From Clostridia bacterium (GTDB taxonomy: Bacteria; Bacillota; Clostridia; Oscillospirales; Acutalibacteraceae), in assembly GCA_017441385.1 (NCBI GenBank), contig JAFRXY010000064.1, forward strand, positions 1-64,000: 64,000 bases of DNA, given 5' to 3'. A program made the translations under genes and the position numbers. Below, piece by piece: positions 32,551 through 40,567 of this stretch. Positions within the stretch are counted from its first letter, which is position 1. The number at the start of each line of letters is the position of its first letter. The notes under the pieces were generated by a model that ran no database searches, was not told the DNA's origin, and was given only the letters and a program-made list of their open reading frames with translations.

Positions 32551-33666
32551 TCACTTTCCCTGCTTGGCGCGGAGTTCTTCCAGCTCTTTCAGGAGGGCTT
32601 CGGTGTCGGTCTTCTGCTGCTTGTCGTACTTGCGGCGGCGAAGCGCGTCGTAGCCTATGAGCAGCAGGATCGGCAGGGCAATGCACACCACAAGACCGGG
32701 CGTGCTCTGCATGAACATGACAACATGTCCCATGCCGCTCAGTTTGGTGATATAAATGCCGGTGACGTTCTTGCCCGGAACAACGCTCTCGTCAATTGTG
32801 TTGTTGCCGTCGCCCTGCGTGCGGAAGGCGATACCGTCGGAGTCGCTGACGATTTCCACCACACGGTGCGTCACAATGCTGTTCGACTTGGAAGCCGGGT
32901 CAAAGAAGGAGATGACGTCGCCCTTCTTCACCTGAGAGGGGTCGGTCACGACCTTGTCAATGACCAGATCGCCGCTGTTGATGGTGGGCGTCATGGAATC
33001 GGTCAGTACGATAAACGGACAGTAGCCGCCAAAACTCGGCACTTCATCGGCGTTGACATAGCTCTTGACAATCATTGTCAGGTTGGCTATCAATACCGGC
33101 GCCAGTATCACGCAAAGAATGATTCCTATGGTCGTGAGAACCGCGTCCTTTGCGGTCGTCTGCTTCTGAGCCGGCGCTTTTGCCGCTTCTGCGGGTGTTT
33201 TTTCAACCGCTTCTTCCGCTGCTTCGGCAGGGGCTTCCTCCACCGGTTCTTCCGCCGCTTCGGCAGGTGCTTCTTCCGCTGCTTCAACAGGTGCTTCTTC
33301 CACCGGTTCTTCCGCCGCTTCGGCAGGGGCTTCTTCCACCGGTTCTTCCGCCGCTTCGGCAGGGGCTTCTTCCACCGGTTCTTCCGCCGCTTCGGCAGGT
33401 GTTTCTTCCACCGGTTCTTCCGCCGCTTCGGCAGGGGCTTCTTCCACCGGTTCTTCCGCTGCTTCGGCAGGTGCTTCTTCCACCGGTTCTTCCACTGCTT
33501 CGGCAGGTGCTTCTACCGCTTCGGCAGGCGCTTCTGGTGCTTCAACCGGTGCTTCTGCCGCTTCAACAGGCGCTTCTGCCGCTTCAACCGGTGCTTCTGC
33601 CGCTTCGGCAGGCGCTTCTGTTGCGGGAGTTTCGACCTCCGCAGTCAATTCCTTTTCGTCAGCCAT
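32551..33666 (-). CDS. SipW/ER-type signal peptidase I with long Pro-Ala-Glu repeat N-terminus
   Basis: Encodes 371 residues. Residues 1 to about 155 are a repetitive acidic segment built from EAPAEAAEEPVE and EAAEAPVEA units, predicted cytoplasmic. A membrane helix (about 168-190) leads to the ER-type S26 core: catalytic Ser in VLTDSMTPTI, His in IVTHRVVEI, TQGDGNNTIDESVV, then a second helix (about 313-332) and a charged tail with YDKQQKTD and LEELRAKQ. It probably processes the two TasA-like proteins encoded next. SD GGGGAGG and a near-perfect promoter (33744-33772) make it the head of the transcript. The repeat segment has a partner-binding or spacer look, but function is unknown. Confidence 0.88.
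   Translation of the reverse strand: MADEKELTAEVETPATEAPAEAAEAPVEAAEAPVEAAEAPVEAPEAPAEAVEAPAEAVEEPVEEAPAEAAEEPVEEAPAEAAEEPVEETPAEAAEEPVEEAPAEAAEEPVEEAPAEAAEEPVEEAPVEAAEEAPAEAAEEPVEEAPAEAAEEAVEKTPAEAAKAPAQKQTTAKDAVLTTIGIILCVILAPVLIANLTMIVKSYVNADEVPSFGGYCPFIVLTDSMTPTINSGDLVIDKVVTDPSQVKKGDVISFFDPASKSNSIVTHRVVEIVSDSDGIAFRTQGDGNNTIDESVVPGKNVTGIYITKLSGMGHVVMFMQSTPGLVVCIALPILLLIGYDALRRRKYDKQQKTDTEALLKELEELRAKQGK
33220..33630. repeat. Low-complexity Pro/Ala/Glu coding repeats
   Basis: Imperfect 30- and 36-bp units (CCACCGGTTCTTCCGCCGCT followed by TCGGCAGG...) are repeated about six times, then shorter 18-bp-type units. They encode the N-terminus of the signal peptidase on the minus strand; copy number is likely unstable. 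Confidence 0.85.
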
Positions 33667-33982
33667 GGGCCTCCCCTACTTTCTCTTGTTTATGATGATT
33701 CTTGCAGAATATTTCTGCTTTAAGGATATTATACTCCAAGAAAATTATAGCAAAAAAAGCGCGGCATGTCAATCGATTCTTGCTTGAAAAATGCACAAAA
33801 ATAAAATTAGCTTTTGGAAAAGTGTACCATATTTCAGAGCCGTTTTTTGTCGAATTTGCGAGTACGGAAAAAAAGATTGATTTTTAACCGCGCCTATGAT
33901 ATTATATATACTTATATAATGCCTGTAAAATTTGTTCGGCAAATGAGCGCTTTATTCCGCAAAAACGGGAGGAATTTATCGT
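33667..33982. other. Divergent intergenic region between fibre and glycan operons
   Basis: Holds the minus-strand promoter (33744-33772). On the plus side a TATAAT at 33915-33920 and an AT-rich block precede the glycan operon, but no matching -35 box is seen. The SD GGGAGGA for the glycan operon lies at 33968-33974. No gene is supported. Confidence 0.6.
33744..33772 (-). promoter_or_regulatory. Perfect consensus promoter of the SipW/TasA-like operon
   Basis: Minus strand TTGACA (33772-33767), 17-base spacer, TATAAT (33749-33744), about 75 bases ahead of ATG 33666. Confidence 0.9.
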
Positions 33983-34669
33983 ATGGAAGCAAGTGCGGCT
34001 ATCATCAGACTCTATATGAGATTATACGTATTAAAGCATAAAAGCGTCAAATATCAGCGGGGGGTATTATTCAATCCTTCCTGCTCTTTCGAGGGCAACA
34101 ACCTCATTTCCTCCGGCTCAAGCCTGAGAAATGTCAGAATGGGATTCGGTTCCTACGTCAATGCCAACTGTCATCTCGGCAATACCAGCATCGGCCGGTA
34201 TTCCTGTATCGGCCCCTACGTCAGAACCGCTTCGGGCAGGCACCCCACACGCGATTTTGTGTCGGTGCATCCCGCGTTTTATTCCGCGGATCACTGCGTG
34301 GGCTTTTCCTACGTCAGTGAAAACAAGTTTAACGAGATGCATTACGCTATCGATAACGGCAGTGAGAAATTTGCCGTGGACATCGGCAATGACGTCTGGA
34401 TCGGCGCCGGCGTCACGCTGCTGGACGGTGTGAAAATCGGCGACGGCGCTGTCGTGGGCGCCAACAGTCTGGTGATGAATGATGTTGAACCCTACACCAT
34501 CGTCGCGGGAACGCCGGCAAAAACGGTACGCAAAAGGTTCTCCGACGAGGATATTCAATTCCTTTTGCAAACGCAATGGTGGAATCTCGGCGAGGAAACC
34601 ATTCAACAGTACGCCGATTCTTTTGAAAATATCGCGCAATTCAAAGAGCGCTTTCAGGAGAACGTGTGA
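33983..34669 (+). CDS. CatB-like hexapeptide-repeat acyltransferase
   Basis: Encodes 228 residues with left-handed beta-helix hexapeptides (SLRNVRMGFGSYVNANCHLG, TSIGRYSCIGPYV, VDIGNDVWIGAGVTLLDGVKIGDGAVVGA) and the catalytic-type His in SGRHPTRDFVS. This is the xenobiotic/virginiamycin (CatB) acyltransferase family, whose members in glycan clusters acetylate sugar hydroxyls or amines with acetyl-CoA. It is first in the nonulosonic-acid operon, so it may O-acetylate the glycan, or supply the N-acetylation step (LegH role) not otherwise assigned. SD GGGAGGA precedes ATG 33983. Cytoplasmic, no membrane segments. Confidence 0.85.
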   Translation: MEASAAIIRLYMRLYVLKHKSVKYQRGVLFNPSCSFEGNNLISSGSSLRNVRMGFGSYVNANCHLGNTSIGRYSCIGPYVRTASGRHPTRDFVSVHPAFYSADHCVGFSYVSENKFNEMHYAIDNGSEKFAVDIGNDVWIGAGVTLLDGVKIGDGAVVGANSLVMNDVEPYTIVAGTPAKTVRKRFSDEDIQFLLQTQWWNLGEETIQQYADSFENIAQFKERFQENV

Positions 34670-34737
34670 AAAAATTCTTGCTTATCAGAGAAATGAAACT
34701 GTACTTCATTCATTATGTTCGGTAAAGGGTGGTCTTG

Positions 34738-35625
34738 TTGAGCAATATCATAATTCATTCCATGAGGACAATACTTCAATCCATTCCGGTTTTCTTGAAG
34801 GGATCCTGTTACGCCATCCGCACGCTGTGCGCGGGCAGGCGGGACAAATTCACGGAGAAGTCGGAGAAGGACGTGCTTTTCTGCGGTAACGGCCCCAGCC
34901 TTTCACACATTGATCTGAAAAAGGCAAGGGACAAGGGAATGGAAATCGCCTGCGTGAATTTCTTCCCGGCCAATAACGGGGATTTTTTTGAAGTCAGGCC
35001 GCAGTACCTCTTCCTGATGGACGCGGATTTCTTTAAGTACAGAGAAAACGAGCCGGAACCCGACGACGGCTATCTGCAATTCCGGAAACTTTACGACAAT
35101 CTCAAGAAGGTGGACTGGCCGCTGGAAATTATCGTGCGTCAGGGCGACAGACTGCCTATCGAAAACAGCTTTATCAGAGTCACGCCCCTCAGCCGGTATT
35201 CCTTTTACAGCGACAGAGCCACGCGCTTTCTCGACTTCCTGTACCGACACGACCTTGTCATTCTGGGGGCGCAGAATGTGGCGATAGGCGGCTTGTTCTT
35301 CCTGCTGAACCGCACCAAGGGCACGATTTACATGTCCGGCGTTGATATGACCGAATACAAGAATCTGGTCGTCGATGAAGACAACAATGTGTTTATGGTG
35401 ACAAAGCATAATTACGGCACCCTGAAAAGACCCACCAATCATGTGATTCAAAAGGGCGAATTCTACAAACTGCTGGGATATTACCAGCGGATGTTTGAAC
35501 AGTTTTATTATATCGGTCAATATGCCGGTAGAGCGGACAGAAAGATATTCAACCTTGCATTGGAATCGGATGTGGACGTTTTTGAGAAGGTAACGGTAAA
35601 GGATCTGCAAGCCGATGAAACATAA
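34738..35625 (+). CDS. GT42/MptE-like transferase, candidate nonulosonic-acid transferase
   Basis: Encodes about 295 residues. KDVLFCGNGPSLSHIDLKKA (near 38-57) is the nucleotide-binding GNGPSL motif shared by GT42 sialyltransferases (Campylobacter Cst) and MptE/DUF115 proteins; further on are YLFLMDADFF, NVAIGGLFFLLN and the matching IYMSGVDMTEY, similar to the xIYLxGIDFY strand of GT42. Because the operon makes a CMP-activated nine-carbon sugar, transfer of that sugar is the likely role, but an MptE-type protein of other function is possible. Start is uncertain: TTG 34738 has AAAGGG about 8 bases upstream; ATG 34762 is an alternative. It follows the acyltransferase and precedes the flippase. 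Confidence 0.6.
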   Translation: MSNIIIHSMRTILQSIPVFLKGSCYAIRTLCAGRRDKFTEKSEKDVLFCGNGPSLSHIDLKKARDKGMEIACVNFFPANNGDFFEVRPQYLFLMDADFFKYRENEPEPDDGYLQFRKLYDNLKKVDWPLEIIVRQGDRLPIENSFIRVTPLSRYSFYSDRATRFLDFLYRHDLVILGAQNVAIGGLFFLLNRTKGTIYMSGVDMTEYKNLVVDEDNNVFMVTKHNYGTLKRPTNHVIQKGEFYKLLGYYQRMFEQFYYIGQYAGRADRKIFNLALESDVDVFEKVTVKDLQADET

Positions 35626-35662
35626 TGCATTCATTCTCTTTTGAACGGGGTTTAAGACATAG

Positions 35663-37081
35663 ATGGATACGAAAAAAAAGGCATTGAAGTCAGGTCTGTG
35701 GTACACGGCCTCCAATTTTCTGCTCAAGGCGATCGGCTTCATCACGGTTCCGATCTTCACCAGACTGCTCACGAAGGCGGAGTTCGGTCTTTACAACAAC
35801 TTCACATCATGGCTCAGCATACTGAATATTATCATCACCCTGAGTCTGGAGGCATCTCTCATCAGCGCCAGATTCGATTTTGAAGACGATTTTGACGGGT
35901 ATATTCTGTCGATGTTCGGATTGAATTCCGTTTCCTGCGGCGTGTGGTTTGTGATATTCAACCTCTTCGGCAGCCGGATTGCCGCCTTTACCCACGTTGA
36001 CAGAATCTATCTCAACGCTATGCTTGTCTATTTATTCTTCCTCCCGGCCGTCAATTTATTCCAGACCAGAGAGAGATTTCTGTACAAGTACAAAATCTCG
36101 GTTCTGCTCACCGTCGGCATCGCCGTGGCCACGGCGGGTGTTTCGGTATTGCTTGTCTGTTGCTGCGAGGACAGACTTTTCGGAAGAATCATGGGCTCGG
36201 TCATTCCCACCGTGCTTGCGGGCGTCGCAATCGCGGGTTATCTGATTTTCAAAGGGAAACATGTGCGGGTAAGCTACTGGAAATACGCCATTCCGGTCTG
36301 CCTGCCCTATATTCCCCACCTGCTTGCCGGCAGCGTGCTCAACTCGATGGACAGGGTCATGATCGAAAACATCTGCGGCCCGGAAGACACCGCCGTCTAC
36401 AGTCTTGCCTACAACTGCGGCGCGCTGGTGACGCTGCTGATTTCCTCGCTCAATATGGCGGTTGTTCCGTGGCTGGGGGATAACCTGAAAGGCAAAAACT
36501 ACGACACCATCCGGAAATTCTCCAAGACCTATATCGTCATATTCTTCGCCGCCGCCGTCATGATTATGCTGCTGGCCCCCGAAGTGCTGCTGATCATGGG
36601 CGGCAAGGACTATTACGAAGCCAAATACGTCATTACGCCCGTCGCGATGGGCTGCGTATGTCAGTTCCTGTATACCCTGTACGTCAATGTGGAACAGTTC
36701 AACAAAAAGACCGCCGGCATGGCTGTCGCCACCGTGATTGCCGCCGCGATCAATCTGATTCTCAACGCCCTGATGATTCCGGTATTCGGCTATCTGGCAG
36801 CGGCCTACACCACCCTGATCGGTCTGCTGTCCCTCCTGCTGCTGCATATGTTTCTGGTCAGCAGAATCGGCTTCGGCAGTATTTACGACAACCGGTTCGT
36901 ATTAGCCGTCGCGGCATGCGGAATTATCATTATGCTGCTCATCACATGGCTCTACCGCTTCCATCTGGCGAGATACGCCGTCACCGCCCTGTACGTTACA
37001 TTGCTGGCTTCTGTTTCCTACAGAAAACGCAATATGCTTCTGAAGCTGTTCAGGCGTGAAAAGATGCAGGAAAACCAATAA
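35663..37081 (+). CDS. Wzx-type polysaccharide flippase
   Basis: Encodes 472 residues with about 12-14 membrane helices (MATE/MOP superfamily, Polysacc_synt type). The N-terminal SGLWYTASNFLLKAIGFITV and FTRLLTKAEFGLYNNF are the signature of oligosaccharide flippases, and MDRVMIENICGPEDTAVYSLAYN is the second conserved block. It would flip undecaprenyl-linked glycan units across the membrane. No Wzy polymerase is visible in the window. Start ATG 35663 follows the transferase gene by 37 bases. Confidence 0.92.
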   Translation: MDTKKKALKSGLWYTASNFLLKAIGFITVPIFTRLLTKAEFGLYNNFTSWLSILNIIITLSLEASLISARFDFEDDFDGYILSMFGLNSVSCGVWFVIFNLFGSRIAAFTHVDRIYLNAMLVYLFFLPAVNLFQTRERFLYKYKISVLLTVGIAVATAGVSVLLVCCCEDRLFGRIMGSVIPTVLAGVAIAGYLIFKGKHVRVSYWKYAIPVCLPYIPHLLAGSVLNSMDRVMIENICGPEDTAVYSLAYNCGALVTLLISSLNMAVVPWLGDNLKGKNYDTIRKFSKTYIVIFFAAAVMIMLLAPEVLLIMGGKDYYEAKYVITPVAMGCVCQFLYTLYVNVEQFNKKTAGMAVATVIAAAINLILNALMIPVFGYLAAAYTTLIGLLSLLLLHMFLVSRIGFGSIYDNRFVLAVAACGIIIMLLITWLYRFHLARYAVTALYVTLLASVSYRKRNMLLKLFRREKMQENQ

Positions 37082-37102
37082 CGCTTTGCAGGAGGTTCAT
37101 TC

Positions 37103-38323
37103 TTGAGAAACCAAATGTTCAATCTCGATAAATTTATTTCACAATCCATTACCAAGCGTCCCGTATCCATGTTTCTCCCCGATATCGAAGCCCGCCGGGA
37201 CGAGCTGAGCAAGAAGATCCGGGGCAAGTCCGTGCTTGTGGTGGGCGGGGCCGGTTCGATCGGTTCGTCGTTTATCAGGGCGATACTGCCCTTCCGGCCG
37301 GGGGCGCTGGTCGTCGCGGACATCAACGAAAACGCGCTGGCGGAACTCACCCGCGATCTGCGTTCCACCAAGGACATGTTCCTCCCGGAGGATTACATTC
37401 CCTACCCCATGGATTTTGCGTCGCCCGTGTTCCAAAAAATGTTCCGTGCGCGGGGAGGGTTTGATATCGTGGGCAATTTCTCGGCGCATAAGCACGTGCG
37501 CTCGGAAAAGGATATCTATTCCGTCGAAGCCCTGCTCCAGAACAACGTCCTTCACGCCGCGGGGCTGCTCGATCTGCTCAGTGAATTTCCGCCGGAGGAA
37601 TACTTCTGCGTGTCCACCGACAAGGCTGCCAATCCCGTGAATATCATGGGCGCTTCCAAGCGCATCATGGAGGATCTGATATTCAGCTATTCCGACAGGT
37701 TTCCCGTCAAAACCGCGCGGTTTGCCAACGTCGCCTTTTCCAACGGCTCCCTCCCCGCGGGATTCCTTGCCCGGATAGCGAAATTGCAGCCGCTCTGCGC
37801 ACCGACCGACGTCAGAAGATATTTCGTTTCGCCAGAGGAAAGCGGGCAGATCTGCCTGCTCGCCTGCCTGCTCGGAGGAAACCGCGAGATCTTCTTCCCC
37901 AAGCTGGAGGAAGCCGAAATGATGAGCTTCGACGCTATCGGCACGGAACTGCTTCACGCCCACGGATACGAGGTGCTGGAATGCGCTTCCGACGCGGAGG
38001 CCATCGAAATGACGGAACAGCTCAGAAACGGCGGAAGGCTTTACCCTGTGCATTATTCCGTTTCCGACACATCGGGGGAAAAGCCCTTTGAGGAATTCGT
38101 CACCGACACCGAAACCGCCGACAGGGACAGATTCGCGTCCCTCGGCGTCATCACGGGCAAGGAAATGCCCGATAAAGCCGGAGTGCGCCGTCTGTGCGGC
38201 AGGCTGGCTTCCGCTTTTGAAAAGGACAACACCACCAAAGAAGAAATCGTAGCTGTCATCAAGGAGTATCTGCCGAATTTCGAGCATATCGAAACAGGAA
38301 AATCACTCGACAGCAAGATGTGA
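37103..38323 (+). CDS. NDP-sugar 4,6-dehydratase (WbpM/PglF/CapD-like), LegB role
   Basis: Encodes 406 residues. The SDR Rossmann motif GGAGSIGSS (48-56) is followed by VADINENALAELTRDL, FSAHKHV, and the active site STDKAANPVNIMGASK (171-186), where Met182 replaces the usual catalytic Tyr while Lys186 remains, as known for the WbpM/PglF branch. These enzymes make 4-keto-6-deoxy-hexosamine nucleotides, the first step of bacillosamine and legionaminic acid synthesis. The membrane domain of PglF is absent, so the protein is soluble. The extended C-terminus (about 300-406) is typical of the shorter CapD-like relatives. TTG 37103 has SD AGGAGG 7 bases upstream. Confidence 0.88.
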   Translation: MRNQMFNLDKFISQSITKRPVSMFLPDIEARRDELSKKIRGKSVLVVGGAGSIGSSFIRAILPFRPGALVVADINENALAELTRDLRSTKDMFLPEDYIPYPMDFASPVFQKMFRARGGFDIVGNFSAHKHVRSEKDIYSVEALLQNNVLHAAGLLDLLSEFPPEEYFCVSTDKAANPVNIMGASKRIMEDLIFSYSDRFPVKTARFANVAFSNGSLPAGFLARIAKLQPLCAPTDVRRYFVSPEESGQICLLACLLGGNREIFFPKLEEAEMMSFDAIGTELLHAHGYEVLECASDAEAIEMTEQLRNGGRLYPVHYSVSDTSGEKPFEEFVTDTETADRDRFASLGVITGKEMPDKAGVRRLCGRLASAFEKDNTTKEEIVAVIKEYLPNFEHIETGKSLDSKM

Positions 38324-38348
38324 GTTACAGTTGGGAAGGATTATTCAA

Positions 38349-39521
38349 ATGAACTTTATTCCTCTTTCCATTCCGAATTTTGAGGGAAATGAAAAGAAAT
38401 ACGTAAACGACGCGCTGGAACAGGGGTGGGTGTCCACCGCCGGCGCCTATGTCACAAGGCTGGAGCGGGATCTGGCGGCTTTCCTGCACGCCGACAACGT
38501 GGCGGCCTGCCAGAGCGGGACGTCGGCCATTCACCTCTCGCTGACAGAAGCCGGCGTCTGCCCCGGAGATACGGTGATTGTCCCGACACTCACCTTCATT
38601 GCCGCCGTCAACCCGGTCAGGTACCGATTCGCAAAGCCGGTGTTCATCGACTGCGACGACAGCCTTTGCATGGACCCCGTCAAGCTGAGATCGTTCTGCG
38701 AAAACGAATGTGAATTCGCGCAGGGCGTTCTGACCTACCAAGGCAGCAGGGTCAGGGCGGTTATCGCCGTCCATGTTTTCGGCAATATGGCCGACATGGA
38801 ATCCATCATGGATACAGCCGAAAAGTATCACATCGCCGTCATTGAGGATGCCACGGAAGCTCTCGGCACCTATTACACCGCCGGCCGATACGCCGGGAAA
38901 TACGCGGGAACCATCGGTGATTTCGGCGTTTACAGCTTCAACGGCAACAAGATCATCACCACGGGCGGAGGCGGCGCCCTGACCGCCAACCGTCCCGAAA
39001 CCGTCGATCATATGCGCTATCTTTCCACGCAGGCAAAGGACGATCCGCAGTTTTTCATTCACAACGAAATAGGCTACAATTACCGTATGACCAATATGCA
39101 GGCGGCTCTCGGCGTGGCGCAGGTGGAGGAACTGCCGGCATTTATCAGAAGAAAACAAAGCAATTATGAGCTGTACCGGACGCTGTTCGAAGGCTTTGAA
39201 GAAGCGGAACTCATGCCCTTCAGAGAGGGAACCGTGTCGAACAAGTGGTTCTATTCCCTGCTTGTCCATACCGAACGCATCTCGGCTTCCCTGCGGGAGG
39301 TTGTGGAACGGCTCCGGAAGAGCGGCATTCAGACCAGAACCGTCTGGGGGCTGATCAGCGAGCAGAAACCCTATCTGGACGACGACAGGTATCAACTGGA
39401 AAAGGCGCCTTATTACGCGTCAAGGATATTGAATATTCCTTGCAGCACGCAGATAACCCGTGAGGAAATTCAATATGTCGCGGACGAGGTGAAGCGCGTG
39501 CTGAAGGATCTGGCAAAATGA
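38349..39521 (+). CDS. DegT/DnrJ/EryC1 aminotransferase, LegC role
   Basis: Encodes 390 residues of the PLP-dependent sugar aminotransferase family: GWVSTAGAYVTRLERDLA at the front, CQSGTSAIHLSL, VIVPTLTFIAAVNPV, VIEDATEALG and the PLP lysine in GVYSFNGNKIITTGGGGAL, then NYRMTNMQAALGVAQVEEL. It would aminate the 4-keto sugar made by the preceding dehydratase. Start ATG 38349 has SD GGAAGGA (38334-38340); the ATG at 38331 is earlier than the SD. The 3' end overlaps the next gene by four bases (ATGA). Confidence 0.93.
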   Translation: MNFIPLSIPNFEGNEKKYVNDALEQGWVSTAGAYVTRLERDLAAFLHADNVAACQSGTSAIHLSLTEAGVCPGDTVIVPTLTFIAAVNPVRYRFAKPVFIDCDDSLCMDPVKLRSFCENECEFAQGVLTYQGSRVRAVIAVHVFGNMADMESIMDTAEKYHIAVIEDATEALGTYYTAGRYAGKYAGTIGDFGVYSFNGNKIITTGGGGALTANRPETVDHMRYLSTQAKDDPQFFIHNEIGYNYRMTNMQAALGVAQVEELPAFIRRKQSNYELYRTLFEGFEEAELMPFREGTVSNKWFYSLLVHTERISASLREVVERLRKSGIQTRTVWGLISEQKPYLDDDRYQLEKAPYYASRILNIPCSTQITREEIQYVADEVKRVLKDLAK

Positions 39522-40567
39522 TGGATGAGGGAATACAGAAATATATAGTCCGGAGCGACATCTCGCTGGCGCAGGCCATGCAGATCATCGACGTCAACGC
39601 CGGCGGGGTGCTGTTTCTGGTAGATGAAGAAGGCAGGCTGCAATACAGTCTTACCGACGGGGATATGAGGCGATTCCTTCTGGCAGGCGGGCAGATGACC
39701 GCTCCTTCCAGCAAGGCGGCCAATCCCTGCCCGCTCTACGCCCGATCGGTCGAGAAGGCCGCCCAGCGGCGTGACGGAAAGCACTACACGGCTATCCCGA
39801 TTGTGGATGAGCAGGGTGTCGTGATAGACATTTACCTCGGGGAAAACCGCGATGAAGCCATTCACGCCGCGCTGGACGTGCCTGTCGTGATCAATGCCGG
39901 CGGACGCGGAACGCGGCTGGAGCCATTCACCAAGGTGCTGCCCAAGCCGCTCATTCCTGTGGGCGACCTGCCTATCATAGAGATCATTATGCAGCAGTAT
40001 CAGTCATACAGCTGCAATGATTTTCATGTCATCGTGAATTACAAGCGCGACCTGATCAAGGCCTATTTCGCCGACAACGACAGACATTACGATATTGCGT
40101 GGTACGATGAATATATTCCGCTCGGAACCGGCGGAGGATTGAGCCTTCTCCGGGGGAAAATCGACACCACCTTCTTCTTCTCCAACTGCGACAACCTGCT
40201 GCTTGCCAACTACGAGAGAATCCTGGAATTCCACCGGAAAAACAGCAATGTCATCACCATGGTCTGCGCCTGCAAGAATTTCTCCATTCCCTACGGGGTT
40301 GTGGAGATGGGGATCAACGGCAAAATAGACAGAATCAAGGAAAAGCCCATGCTGTCATTCCTGATCAACACGGGCATCTATGTGGTGGAACCGGATGTGC
40401 TGCAAGATATTGCCGACGGCGTGGCCATCGGATTTCCCGACATTGTGGAGCAGCAGCGGCAGAAAGGAAACAAAGTCGCGGTTTTTCCGGTCAGCGAAAG
40501 CGAATGGCTGGATATGGGGCAGCTTTCCGAGCTGGAAAAAATGAGAACACGGCTTTACGGAGAATGA
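39518..40567 (+). CDS. ptmE: PtmE-like sugar-1-phosphate nucleotidyltransferase with CBS domains
   Basis: Encodes 349 residues. Two N-terminal CBS motifs (about 1-115: VLFLVDEEGRLQYSLTDGDMRR and AIPIVDEQGVVIDIYLG) precede a nucleotidyltransferase domain with VVINAGGRGTRLEPFTKVLPKPLIPVGDLP, PLGTGGGL and FFFSNCDNLL. In Campylobacter PtmE makes GDP-glucosamine, directing legionaminic acid synthesis through GDP-linked rather than UDP-linked intermediates. Overlap ATGA with the LegC-like gene shows translational coupling. Its presence with dehydratase, aminotransferase, NeuC-, NeuA- and NeuB-like genes is the main argument for a legionaminic rather than pseudaminic product. Confidence 0.88.
   Translation: MMDEGIQKYIVRSDISLAQAMQIIDVNAGGVLFLVDEEGRLQYSLTDGDMRRFLLAGGQMTAPSSKAANPCPLYARSVEKAAQRRDGKHYTAIPIVDEQGVVIDIYLGENRDEAIHAALDVPVVINAGGRGTRLEPFTKVLPKPLIPVGDLPIIEIIMQQYQSYSCNDFHVIVNYKRDLIKAYFADNDRHYDIAWYDEYIPLGTGGGLSLLRGKIDTTFFFSNCDNLLLANYERILEFHRKNSNVITMVCACKNFSIPYGVVEMGINGKIDRIKEKPMLSFLINTGIYVVEPDVLQDIADGVAIGFPDIVEQQRQKGNKVAVFPVSESEWLDMGQLSELEKMRTRLYGE

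Noticed and set aside
33220-33630. Possible CRISPR or intergenic repeat array
   Set aside because: The repeats are in frame inside a coding sequence and have no unique spacers.
32476-33723. Plus-strand frame rich in Arg/Phe/Cys repeats
   Set aside because: It is the antisense reading of the Pro/Ala/Glu repeats of the signal peptidase.
36056-36847. Minus-strand frame opposite the flippase
   Set aside because: Shadow of a multi-span membrane protein gene; hydrophilic and motif-free.
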